In this document: positions 8,717-16,638 of the stretch, piece by piece
Position numbering within the stretch: position 1 is the stretch's first letter
How the letters are laid out: every line of letters begins with the position of its first letter
Assembly (NCBI GenBank): GCA_964497615.1
Contig: CAZCEC010000059.1
Coordinates: 1-41,578 of the forward strand
Length of the DNA stretch: 41,578 nucleotides
Reading direction: 5' to 3'
Origin: CAZCEC01 sp964497615
GTDB lineage: Bacteria > Chloroflexota > Anaerolineae > Anaerolineales > UBA6663
Notes under the pieces: model-generated
Databases searched by the model: none
Told to the model about the DNA's origin: nothing
The model's input: the letters and a program-made list of their open reading frames with translations, nothing else
Program-made: the position numbers and the translations under genes

Positions 8717-8752
8717 GGGTAGAGGCGGCGCGACGCGACGCCGCCTCTACCC
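8717..8752 (+). repeat. Perfect 14-bp inverted repeat of the GTAGAG...CTCTAC type
   Basis: Arms 8717-8730 and 8739-8752 pair perfectly around an 8-nt loop. Five T follow on the + strand (8754-8758), so it resembles a rho-independent terminator for + strand transcripts only, yet every nearby gene is on the - strand. A related hairpin is at 32299-32321. It lies between the substrate-binding gene and the DUF1579-like gene and may act as an mRNA stabiliser or antisense terminator. Confidence 0.6.
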
Positions 8753-8812
8753 CTTTTTACATCCGCGGTGTCCCGGTCTCGGCCCGGACCGCGTGGATGC
8801 CGTTACGGGAAG

Positions 8813-10768
8813 TTACGGGAGGAACAGGTTGTAGTCAATGTGCTCCCAACTGGCCGACGGGTCGATGATCAGGGTGATAGCGCCTTCGTCGGCGGCGTTC
8901 TTGAGCGTCTCCGAGACGCCGACCAGGGTGGTGAAGTCGAGCAGGTCCACCTGGCCGCCGATGAGCTGGGCTTCGGCGTTCTCGGGGGTGATGAAGGCGA
9001 TGACGAGGTTGGGGGTCTTGGGCGCGCCGCCGTAGTAGTAGGGATTGGCGGCGAAGACCATCTTCTCGCCCTTGACCCACTCGGTGAGGACGTAGGGCCC
9101 GACGCCGATGGGGTTCTCGGCGATCTCGGGCAGGGTGGTCCATTCGCTGGCGGGCACGTCGGCCAGGGTGCGGCCGTCGGACAGCACGCGGTGGGCGGGG
9201 TAGATGTCGGGCAGGGTGCTGGCGTCGAAGGCCAGGAAGTAGAGCGGGGATTCGGAGCCGGGCACGGTGGTGACGATGTAGCCGCGGTCGTTGAACTCCA
9301 GGCTCTCGAAGGTGTCGCAGGTGGCGAAGCTGGTGGCGCCCGAGGCGGGGTCGCAGTCGATCTTGAACTTGAGCTCGAAGTCGGCCTGCGAGACGGGGAC
9401 GCCGTCGGACCAGACGAGGTCGTCGCGGTACTGGATGGTGGTGACCAACTGGCGCATGGTGACCGGCTCGCCGGTGAACTCGACGACTTCGCCCGCGGCG
9501 TTCTTGACCATGACGCCTGGCTCCAGGGTCACGGGGTTGCCATTGGCATCCAGGACTTCGCGGCCGGCCTCGACTTCGACTTCCTGGATGACGGCGAGGT
9601 TGTTCTCCAGGGTGCCGAGCGGCTCCTGGAGGAGGGGCTGGAAGTCGTAGTTCAGGCTGGTGTAGGCCAGGCCCTGGATGAGGGAGTTGGCCAGCACGGC
9701 CACCTGGGCGCTCTCGACCAGGGTGAAGAGGGAGGCCGGCTCCTGGGTGAAGCCATAGACGATGGTGTCTTGGCCGGGGATTTCCCACTCGGCCACGTTG
9801 TAGGTGGGGAAGGGTTGGCCGGGCGCGGGCGCGAAGCCCTGCAGGCCGGCGTTGTGGGCGTAGGTGTTGGTGCGGTTGAAGAGCGGCAGGCTCACCATGT
9901 CCTGGGTGAACTCGGACTGGAAGAGGGTGTACTGGGCGATGCGCTCATCCTTGATGAGGGTGTTGTTGGCGGCGCGGATGGCGTTGCTGGCGGTCTCATT
10001 GCACCAGCCCATGTAGTTCTGGCCCACCCAGCCGTTCTCGGGGAAGGGGATCTGATCGCAGGCGTAGAGGGTGACGCCGGAGGGATCGGCCTGGCCGACC
10101 CAACCCCAGGCGCCGACTTCGAAGTCGCGGCGCGAGTTGCCGGTGGTGTCGCCGAACCACCAGGAGGCGGGGACGTGCAGGCGGACGACATTGATGCCGC
10201 AGTCGGCCATCTGCTGCTGCCACACGGCGCCCCAGGTCTGGCGGAAGGCGGCGTCGGTGGTGGTCATCTTGATGGAGAGCTCGTCGCCCGCGGCGTTGAC
10301 GCGGAAGCCGGTGTTGGGGTCAAGGGTCCAGCCGGCTTCGTCGAGCAGGGCGCCGCCCGCCACCGGGTCGAAGTCGTAGATGGTGATGTTCTCATCACCG
10401 GCATAGGCCCAGTGGGAGCGCGGGATGTTGGTGTGCATGACCAAATCGCTGCGCTGCTCATCGGAGAGCAGGGGATAGACCGAGGCCAACAGTTCTTCCT
10501 TGTTGGTGCAGTGGGCCACGGCCTGGCGGAAGCGGATGTCGCTGAGGATGGGGTGCGGGCGGGTGAAGGCGCCGGCCTGGACTTCGACCGGCACTTCGAC
10601 CTCGACCACCTGGGTCTGGTTGACGACCTGGGTCTGGACGACGGCGGGCTGGGTCTCGCGGACGACGACGGTGACGGGGACCTGCACTTCCAGGGGTTGG
10701 CCCTGGCAGGCGGCCAGGACGACGGCCGCGAGCAGCAGGCCCGCAAACTTGAGCTTGGATTTGAGCAT
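8813..10768 (-). CDS. ABC transporter substrate-binding lipoprotein, family 5, apparently circularly permuted
   Basis: 651 residues from the ATG at 10768, with ribosome site AGGAGG about six bases upstream. Signal peptide and lipobox LAAC (C21) show a membrane-anchored extracytoplasmic lipoprotein, followed by a Val/Gln/Thr-rich tether to ~residue 65. Family 5 proteins (DppA/OppA/NikA) capture peptides or nickel. The usual order is the first lobe (YGxxxEPxxL, then WSDGxPVxAxDF, then NPxxxGPYxL) followed by the second lobe starting PxxxDxRxRQA. Here the second-lobe motif PHPILSDIRFRQAVAH is at ~71-86 and PVAGGALLDEAGW follows. The first-lobe start (DTIVYGFTQEP) appears only at ~332, then DLVWSDGVPVSQADFEL and ENPIGVGPYVLTEW. 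The protein ends WEHIDYNLFLP, the sequence that normally precedes the N-terminal motif here. Binding-protein identity is firm; the permutation rests on motif order. Confidence 0.9.
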   Translation of the reverse strand: MLKSKLKFAGLLLAAVVLAACQGQPLEVQVPVTVVVRETQPAVVQTQVVNQTQVVEVEVPVEVQAGAFTRPHPILSDIRFRQAVAHCTNKEELLASVYPLLSDEQRSDLVMHTNIPRSHWAYAGDENITIYDFDPVAGGALLDEAGWTLDPNTGFRVNAAGDELSIKMTTTDAAFRQTWGAVWQQQMADCGINVVRLHVPASWWFGDTTGNSRRDFEVGAWGWVGQADPSGVTLYACDQIPFPENGWVGQNYMGWCNETASNAIRAANNTLIKDERIAQYTLFQSEFTQDMVSLPLFNRTNTYAHNAGLQGFAPAPGQPFPTYNVAEWEIPGQDTIVYGFTQEPASLFTLVESAQVAVLANSLIQGLAYTSLNYDFQPLLQEPLGTLENNLAVIQEVEVEAGREVLDANGNPVTLEPGVMVKNAAGEVVEFTGEPVTMRQLVTTIQYRDDLVWSDGVPVSQADFELKFKIDCDPASGATSFATCDTFESLEFNDRGYIVTTVPGSESPLYFLAFDASTLPDIYPAHRVLSDGRTLADVPASEWTTLPEIAENPIGVGPYVLTEWVKGEKMVFAANPYYYGGAPKTPNLVIAFITPENAEAQLIGGQVDLLDFTTLVGVSETLKNAADEGAITLIIDPSASWEHIDYNLFLP

Positions 10769-11060
10769 GTTCTCCTCCTGTAGGTTAGACGGCGTTGGGA
10801 TAGGCACAAGGATGAGCAAGGATTGGGCGGGGCACCTCCTGCGGGCTGGGGCCAAACGGGTGTTGGAACGGCGGCTGGCCGGGCATTCCCGGCCAGCGGC
10901 TGCTCCTCCGATAAACCGGCGCGAATGATGGCGGGGGAGTGGAGCGTGCCAGCGCTCCACCCCGGGGAGGGGAGAAAATGCAGACCGGCAGGGGGAATGC
11001 CGGCAGCGTTCCGACCATGCCGGCAGGGTAGCAGGCGGATGGGGGGGAAGGCACCCCCAA
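10769..11060. other. Intergenic region upstream of the importer operon, with inverted repeats
   Basis: This 292-nt gap separates the LuxR/MalT gene from the lipoprotein gene, both on the - strand. Two perfect inverted repeats are visible: 10-bp arms at 10874-10883 and 10888-10897 (loop 4) and 8-bp arms at 10939-10946 and 10953-10960 (loop 6). Neither is followed by a T run in the - direction. They could be regulator binding sites or repeats. I found no convincing -35/-10 pair. Confidence 0.4.
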
Positions 11061-14042
11061 TTATGGGGGGCTGAGGAGGCCGAGTTGGCGGGCGACGGCG
11101 GCGGCCTGGGTGCGGCTGTGGACGTCGAGCTTGCTGTAGATGTTCTTGAGGTGCCAGTGGACGGTGCTGGCGGCCACGACTAATTCGGCGGCGATCTCCT
11201 GATTGGAGAGGCCGGCGGCGAGGAGGCGGAGGATGGCGCGCTCGCGGTCGCTGAGGGGGGAGAGGAGGATGGGCGAGGCGGGAGGGCTGGACGAAGGACG
11301 AAGGACGGGAGATGAAGGGGACGACAGGGCGACGGACGGAGGACGAACCCCACCAAGTGAGGTGGGGCGGGTGACGGAGGACGAAGGGTCTGGGGCGACG
11401 GCGGTTCGAGGCGACGACGGACGACCGGCGACCGGCGAGGGTTCAGATGGCTGGGATGGGCTGAAAGCGGGCACACGGGCGGCGGCGGTTTCAGCGATGG
11501 CGGCGCGAAGGCGCTGGGCGTAGGAGCGCTGGTCGCCGCGGATACGGGCGAGGAGGGCGGCCATCGGAGCGCCTTCGTCGGCGAAGACGCGCACGTAGCC
11601 TTCAGGCTCGGCCAGGCGCAGGGCGCGGGAGAGGGCCGCCCGCGCGGCGGCGGGATCGCCGCGCGCCTGAAGGACGAGGGCGTGGACGGCCAGGATTTCG
11701 ATGACGCGGCCCTGGCGGCCGGCGCTCTCGGCGGCGGCGAGCAGGCGGCACAGCAGGCGGTCGGCTTCGGGCAGGCGGACCTCCAGCAGGAGCACGCGGG
11801 CCAGGGTGAGGTGGGCGTATTCCTGCAAGTAGGCGGGCGGGTCGTCGGGGCTGAGGCCAGAGGCGGCGGCCCAGGCCAGGGCGGCGGGACGGTCGCCTTC
11901 GGCGACGGCGAGCCGGGCGCGCCAGGCGGCCAGCAGGGGAACGTCGCGATTGGTGCGGCTGCGGCGGGCAACCTGCTCGGCCTGGGCCATGGCTTCGCGG
12001 GCGGCGGCCCATTGGCCGCGCGCCTGGGCCAGGCGGGCGCGGGCGACGTAGCCATCGCGCATGAAGGTGAAGTCGCCGCCGGCTTCGGCGTGGTCGAGGC
12101 CGGCGTGGATGAGGGCTTCAGCTTCGGACAGGCGGTTTTGCTCGCGCAGGGTGGCGCCCAGGCCGATGAGATCGATGCCGCTGTAGGACACGGCGCCGGC
12201 CGATTCGACCCAGCCGGCGGCTTCGCGGTAGAGGGCCTCGACCTCGCGCAGGCGGCCCTGCATGTGGCGCAGCAGGGCGAGATAGTTCAGGGCGCTGAGG
12301 CCGGCGGCGAGGTGGCGGGTGACGCGGGCCACGGTGAGCGACTCGGAGAGCCAGTGGTCGGCCTGAGCCGACTGCCCCAGGAGCAGGCAGGCGTGGCCGA
12401 TGAGGATATAGGCGACGGCGCGGGCGCGCAGGCAGTGCGCGGGGATGAGAGCCAGGGAGCGCTGCCCGTGGGCGAGGGCGGCCTCCGCCTCGCCGCGAAA
12501 GCGGGCGACGAAGGCGCGCAACTGGCTGACTTGCGCGAGGAGCCGCTGGGGGGTGGCGTGCCAGGCTTCTTCGGTGGAGGGCGGCGGGCCGGGAGGCAGC
12601 GGGCCGATCTGCGCCTCGACGGCGAGCAGGTGCGGCTCCACCTGATCCAGTTGGCCGTGGATGGCGTAGGCCCAGGCGATCTGGATGCCGAGGCGCGGCT
12701 GGGCGCGGATCAACTCGACGGGAATGGCGTGCAGCCAGCGCCACATGGTGAGGATCTGGCTGCGGGCCCACAGGGTTTCGGCGACCTGCTCGATGAGGCG
12801 GGTGGCGAGGTCGTAATCGCGGGCGGCGAGGGCGTGGCCGACCGCTTCTTCGATGAGGTCGTGGCGCTCGCACCACAAGGCAGCGCGGCCGTGCAGTTCG
12901 GTCCAGCGCTCGGGACGGGTCTGCTGGAGGCGCGTTTGCAGGAACTCGGCGAAGAGGGGGTGGTAGCGATACCACTGGCGCTGATCGTCGAGGGGGGTGA
13001 GGAAGAGATTGGAGCGCTCGAGGTGTTCGAGCATGAGGTGGGACGGCAGATCGAAGGAATGAGGTTGGGAGATCGAAGCGGGCTCGGCCTCGCGCTCAAG
13101 CTCGAAGCGCCAGGCGCCGATTTCGAGGGCCCAATCGCACAGGGCGGGGCTGAAGCGCTCCAGCACGGAGGTCTCCAGCAGGAAGCGCTGGACGGCGGGG
13201 GATTGCTGGAGGAGGACCTGCTCGGCCAGATAGTCCACGAGGTAGGGATGGCTGACGGCGGGCGGGGCGGCGGCGGAGGGGGCGGGTTGGTGCTGGCGGG
13301 CCAGGGCGGCCAATTGCAGGCTGGCCACCCAGCCCTCGGTGCGGTTGAGGAGCGCGCGGGTCTCGGCTTCGCTGAGATCAAGCTGCATGGTCTGGCGCAG
13401 GAAGGCCTGCACTTCGTCCGGGTTGAAGCGCAGGTCGGCGGCGCGCAGTTCCAGCAGTTCGCCGCGGGCGCGCAGGTGGGCCAGGGGCAGGGGCGGATCG
13501 GCGCGGCTGGCGAGGACGAGGTGCATGGAGGGCGGCAGATGCGCGAGGAGGAATTCGAGGCCGGCGTGAATGGGCGGGGCGGTGATGATGTGATAGTCGT
13601 CGAGGACGAGCACGAAGTCTTCGGGGACTTCGGCGGCGGCGTTGCTGAGGAAGGTGAAGATGGCCTCCAGGTCCGCGGCGGGGGCGCGGTCAAGCAGATC
13701 GGCGGGGAGGCTGCGGCCGAGGTTCAGCTCCAGGGTGTCGAGGGCGGCCAGGAGGTAGGCCGCAAAGCGCTGGGGGTCGTTATCGCGCGGATCGAGCGAC
13801 ACCCAGGCGACGGGCAGCGGGGCGGCGGCGACCCAATCGCTGAGCAGGGTGGTTTTGCCAAAGCCGGCCGGGGCGGAGAGCAGGGTGAGCGCGCGGGTGG
13901 CGCCGAGAGCGAGGCGTGCGACGAGGGCCGGGCGCGGCACGCGGTTGGGCCGGACCTGCGGGATATAGAGTTTGGTCCGAATGAGCTGGTCCGGCTGCCA
14001 GGCTGGACCGGCCCGCTCGGTGGGCACCGGCTTGGCTGGCAT
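11061..14042 (-). CDS. MalT/LuxR-type ATP-dependent transcriptional regulator
   Basis: 993 residues from the ATG at 14042; no clear ribosome site. MalT-type (LAL/STAND) regulators are ATP-driven switches that oligomerise on DNA when an inducer is bound. The N-terminus RTKLYIPQVRPNRVPRP is typical of the class. Walker A is APAGFGKTTL (57-66) and Walker B is VLVLDDYH (D148, D149). A helical TPR-like sensor fills ~350-830. The C-terminal LuxR helix-turn-helix (LSDRERAILRLLAAGLSNQE to SRTQAAAVA) is intact. Between TPR region and HTH lies a Ser/Pro/Arg-rich linker with RPSS motifs. It is encoded by the dispersed GGACGAAGGACGG-type repeat (about 11270-11450) and was probably inserted in frame. Immediately upstream of the importer operon and co-directional with it, so a candidate regulator of that operon (inference). 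Confidence 0.93.
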   Translation of the reverse strand: MPAKPVPTERAGPAWQPDQLIRTKLYIPQVRPNRVPRPALVARLALGATRALTLLSAPAGFGKTTLLSDWVAAAPLPVAWVSLDPRDNDPQRFAAYLLAALDTLELNLGRSLPADLLDRAPAADLEAIFTFLSNAAAEVPEDFVLVLDDYHIITAPPIHAGLEFLLAHLPPSMHLVLASRADPPLPLAHLRARGELLELRAADLRFNPDEVQAFLRQTMQLDLSEAETRALLNRTEGWVASLQLAALARQHQPAPSAAAPPAVSHPYLVDYLAEQVLLQQSPAVQRFLLETSVLERFSPALCDWALEIGAWRFELEREAEPASISQPHSFDLPSHLMLEHLERSNLFLTPLDDQRQWYRYHPLFAEFLQTRLQQTRPERWTELHGRAALWCERHDLIEEAVGHALAARDYDLATRLIEQVAETLWARSQILTMWRWLHAIPVELIRAQPRLGIQIAWAYAIHGQLDQVEPHLLAVEAQIGPLPPGPPPSTEEAWHATPQRLLAQVSQLRAFVARFRGEAEAALAHGQRSLALIPAHCLRARAVAYILIGHACLLLGQSAQADHWLSESLTVARVTRHLAAGLSALNYLALLRHMQGRLREVEALYREAAGWVESAGAVSYSGIDLIGLGATLREQNRLSEAEALIHAGLDHAEAGGDFTFMRDGYVARARLAQARGQWAAAREAMAQAEQVARRSRTNRDVPLLAAWRARLAVAEGDRPAALAWAAASGLSPDDPPAYLQEYAHLTLARVLLLEVRLPEADRLLCRLLAAAESAGRQGRVIEILAVHALVLQARGDPAAARAALSRALRLAEPEGYVRVFADEGAPMAALLARIRGDQRSYAQRLRAAIAETAAARVPAFSPSQPSEPSPVAGRPSSPRTAVAPDPSSSVTRPTSLGGVRPPSVALSSPSSPVLRPSSSPPASPILLSPLSDRERAILRLLAAGLSNQEIAAELVVAASTVHWHLKNIYSKLDVHSRTQAAAVARQLGLLSPP
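11270..11450. repeat. GGACGAAGGACGG-type simple repeat inside the regulator gene
   Basis: A degenerate (GGACGAA/GGACGG) tract on the + strand contains a nested 7-bp inverted repeat (11348-11354 and 11361-11367, loop 6). It reads in frame as a Ser/Pro/Arg-rich linker just before the DNA-binding domain. The same sequence family occurs just after the GH4 gene (about 24028-24090) and, shorter, at about 20655-20675. Confidence 0.65.
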
Positions 14043-14232
14043 GGCGTATGTTTGCGATCAAGGCGGACGCAGCCGCGCGGCGAGACAGCGGGGCTATCCG
14101 CCAGGCGAAAGGCGCGGTGGATGGGGTGGCCGGATGGGCTGGGCCGCGGCCCCGGCGGGGGCGCGGATGATGGTGTTTCGCATTAATACCCGCGCGGGCG
14201 GGGGCGGGTTCACTTGGGGGCGCGGGGCGGGG

Positions 14233-16173
14233 TTAGGGCAGGTGGGCGAAGATATCGACCACGCGCGGGTCGAAATGCTGGCCGGCCTGCTCGAGGATGT
14301 AGGCGCGGGTCTGGTCGGCGGGCCAACTGGGGCGGTAGGGGCGGTCGGAGCGGAGGGCGTCGTAGACATCGGCGACGGCGAAGATTCGGGCTGAAAGCGG
14401 AATGGATTCCGCTTTCAGCTGGCGCGGGTAGCCGGTGCCATCCCACTTTTCGTGGTGGCAGTAGGGAATGTCCAGGGCGTGGCGCAGGTAGGCGATGGGG
14501 AACAGCATCTCATACGCATACACGGGGTGCAGGCGCATGATGACCCATTCCTCGTCGGTGAGGGGGCCGGGCTTGTGAAGGATGTAGTCGGGGACGCCCA
14601 TCTTGCCGATATCGTGCAGGAGGGCGCCGCGGCGCAGATGCACCAGTTCTTCGGGGCCCAGGCCCATGGCCTGGGCCAGGCGTAGGCTGAGCTCGGTGAC
14701 GCGCTGGGTGTGGCCTTCGGTTTCCTTGTCGCGCAGGTCGAGGGCGCGCGACCAGCCTTCGAGGGTGCTGTCGTAGGCCAGGCGCAGGTCGGCGTGGGAG
14801 CGCTGGAGGTCGGCGTAGACGGTGGCGTTGTCGATGGCGATGGCGGCCTGGCCGGCGAGGGTTTCAAGGAACTCCAGCCATTCAGGATCGGACTGGAGCG
14901 GGGCGCGGTGGAAGATTTCGAAGACGCCCTGAAGCTGGCCCTTGGCCAGGAGGGGCACGCCGACATAGGCCACGAAGCCTTCGCGGTTGACCAGCTCGCG
15001 GAGCGAGTCGCGCATCTGGCCGGCGGAGAGATCGGGCAGGCTGACGGTGCGGCGCTCGAGGGCGGCGATGCCGGCGAAGCGGTCGCCCAGGCGCAGTTGG
15101 GTCGTCTCGACGCCCGGCGTGCGAAAGCCGCGGCCGGCGGCATAGACCAGGGCCTGGGTCTGGCGCTCGTAGAGCAGGATGTCGGCGGCGTGGACGTTGA
15201 GCTGGCGAGCGGCCTGGGAGAGCAGGACGTTGAGGGTGACCTGGAGATCGAGGCTGGCGTTGATGGCCATGTCGATCATGCGCAGGGTGGAGAGGCGCTG
15301 GAGGCGGGTTTCGGTCTGCTCGTGGAGGGTGGCGCGGTGGATGGCGCTGGCGACCAGGTCGGACACGGCGGTGAGCAGGCGGACTTCGTCGGCGCCGAAG
15401 GGCGGGCGGCGGCCAACCCACAAAACGCCAATGGGCACGTCGCGGGCCTTGAGGGGGACGGCGACGACGGCGGGGGTGTTGGCGGTGAGGGCGGCCGCGA
15501 TGAAGCGCGGGTCGCTGGTCACATCGGTGTTGACGTAGGTATGGCCGGTGGCCATGACGTGGGCATTGACGCCTTCGTCTGGACCGAGCCGATGGCCGAC
15601 GAGAGAGGCCCAATCGCCGCGGGCTTGCTCCACGATCAGGCCGCGCGTGGCCGGGTCGCGCAGGTCGAGGGAAGCGCCGGCAGCGCCGAGCAGATTGACG
15701 GCGTGATCCAGGATGATGGGCAGCATTTCGGCGCGGGTCTGCGCCTGGCGGAGGGAGGCGCTGAGCTGGGAGATGGCTTCCAGTTCGCGTTCGCGCTGAA
15801 CGCGCTCGCTGATGTCGCGGTAGTTGACGACGATGGCACGGACGGCCGGGTCGGCCAGCAAATTGTGGCCGACGACTTCCATCCACACGAAGTGGCCGGC
15901 CTGGTGGGTGAAGCGCAACTGGAACGACAGGGGCCGGTTGGGGGCCGCGAGCCAGGCGTCGAAGGCGGCGCGGGCCTGGTCATCATCCACCGGGTTGACC
16001 AGGGGAAAGACGCTGCGCCCGAGGAGCTCTTCCGCGGGATAGCCGAGGAGGCGGGTGTTGGCGGGGGTGAGATAGGTCACAACGGCATCCGCATCCATGA
16101 GCAAAACGGCGTCGGAGCTGTTTTCGACGAGGGCGCGAAAGCGGGCTTCGCTCTGGCGCAGGGCCGTTTCGGC
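14233..16173 (-). pseudogene. PAS-GAF-GAF-HD-GYP part of a split response-regulator gene
   Basis: In-frame continuation of the receiver gene after the TAG at 16174-16176. The first codons after the stop read AETALRQSEARFRALVENSS, the usual lead-in to a PAS domain. Then come PAS (to the NYRDISERVQRERELE helix), two GAF domains (about 155-270 and 290-425 of the 623-residue open part) and an HD-GYP domain with HTQRVTELS, LLHDIGKMGVPD and HHEKWDGTGYP, all metal and substrate motifs intact. HD-GYP proteins hydrolyse cyclic di-GMP. The first usable internal start (TTG at 16104, ATG two codons later) has no ribosome site and would cut off the PAS N-terminus, so independent translation is unlikely. 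Either a recent nonsense mutation, amber readthrough, a sequence error, or a subpopulation variant. Confidence 0.8.
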
Positions 16174-16569
16174 CTAGTCGGCGGCGGCGCGGGCCTGCTT
16201 CTGGCCGAGGGCGAGGCGCACGGCCGGGGCCAGACGCGCCAGGCGGTCCTTGAGCAGGTAGTCGTTGGCGCCGGCGCGCATGGCGGCCACGGCGGTGTCT
16301 TCGCCGATGGTGCCGGAGACGATGAGGAAGGGAATGGACAGGCCGCGGGCCTTGAGGAGTTCGAGGGCGCGCAGGCCGTCGAAATGCGGCATGGCGTAGT
16401 CGGACAGGATGACGTCCAGGTCGGGCGACAGGGCCGCGGCAAAGGCTTCCGGCGTATCCACGCGGGACCATTCAACGGCAAAGCCCCCGCGGCTCAGTTC
16501 CAGCACGGCCAGATCGGCGTCATTGACGGAGTCTTCGACGATGAGGACACGGAGGGGAGTTTTGTCCAT
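16174..16569 (-). CDS. Response-regulator receiver domain, N-terminal part of the split HD-GYP gene
   Basis: 131 residues from the ATG at 16569. A longer open frame to 16752 overlaps the divergent gene and is unlikely. It is a complete CheY-like receiver: acidic pair E12-D13, phosphoacceptor D57 in LSDYAMP, Ser/Thr switch at S85 (IVSGT) and K107 (YLLKD). The protein stops at TAG in the coiled linker ARAAAD, exactly where such receivers normally run into a PAS domain. Intact, it would be a phosphorylation-controlled cyclic di-GMP phosphodiesterase of about 780 residues; as it stands it could act as a stand-alone receiver. It is divergent from the FAD dehydrogenase gene, with 69 nt between the starts. 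Confidence 0.85.
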   Translation of the reverse strand: MDKTPLRVLIVEDSVNDADLAVLELSRGGFAVEWSRVDTPEAFAAALSPDLDVILSDYAMPHFDGLRALELLKARGLSIPFLIVSGTIGEDTAVAAMRAGANDYLLKDRLARLAPAVRLALGQKQARAAAD

Positions 16570-16599
16570 CCGGGCCAATGATATACCGAATTGGGACAG

Positions 16600-16629
16600 T
16601 TGGCGCGGCGGGTGCAACCCGGCTAACAT
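16600..16629 (+). promoter_or_regulatory. Putative promoter of the FAD/Fe-S dehydrogenase gene
   Basis: TTGGCG (16600-16605) and TAACAT (16624-16629) are separated by 18 nt in the 69-nt divergent intergenic region. Transcription would begin only a few bases before the ATG at 16639, giving a nearly leaderless mRNA, consistent with the lack of a ribosome site there. Confidence 0.35.
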
Positions 16630-16638
16630 TGGCGCACC

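Noticed and set aside
10769..11060. Riboswitch or CRISPR repeat in the importer upstream region
   Set aside because: Only isolated inverted repeats with different arms, no regularly spaced direct repeats, and no conserved aptamer pattern recognised.
11682..14186. Long open frame on the + strand opposite the MalT/LuxR gene
   Set aside because: Low-complexity Gly/Glu/Ala translation with no family motifs. It is the antisense shadow of a real gene in GC-rich DNA. The same applies to 8768-10783, 14710-16581, 7160-8218, 16798-19341 (-) and 22680-24131 (-).
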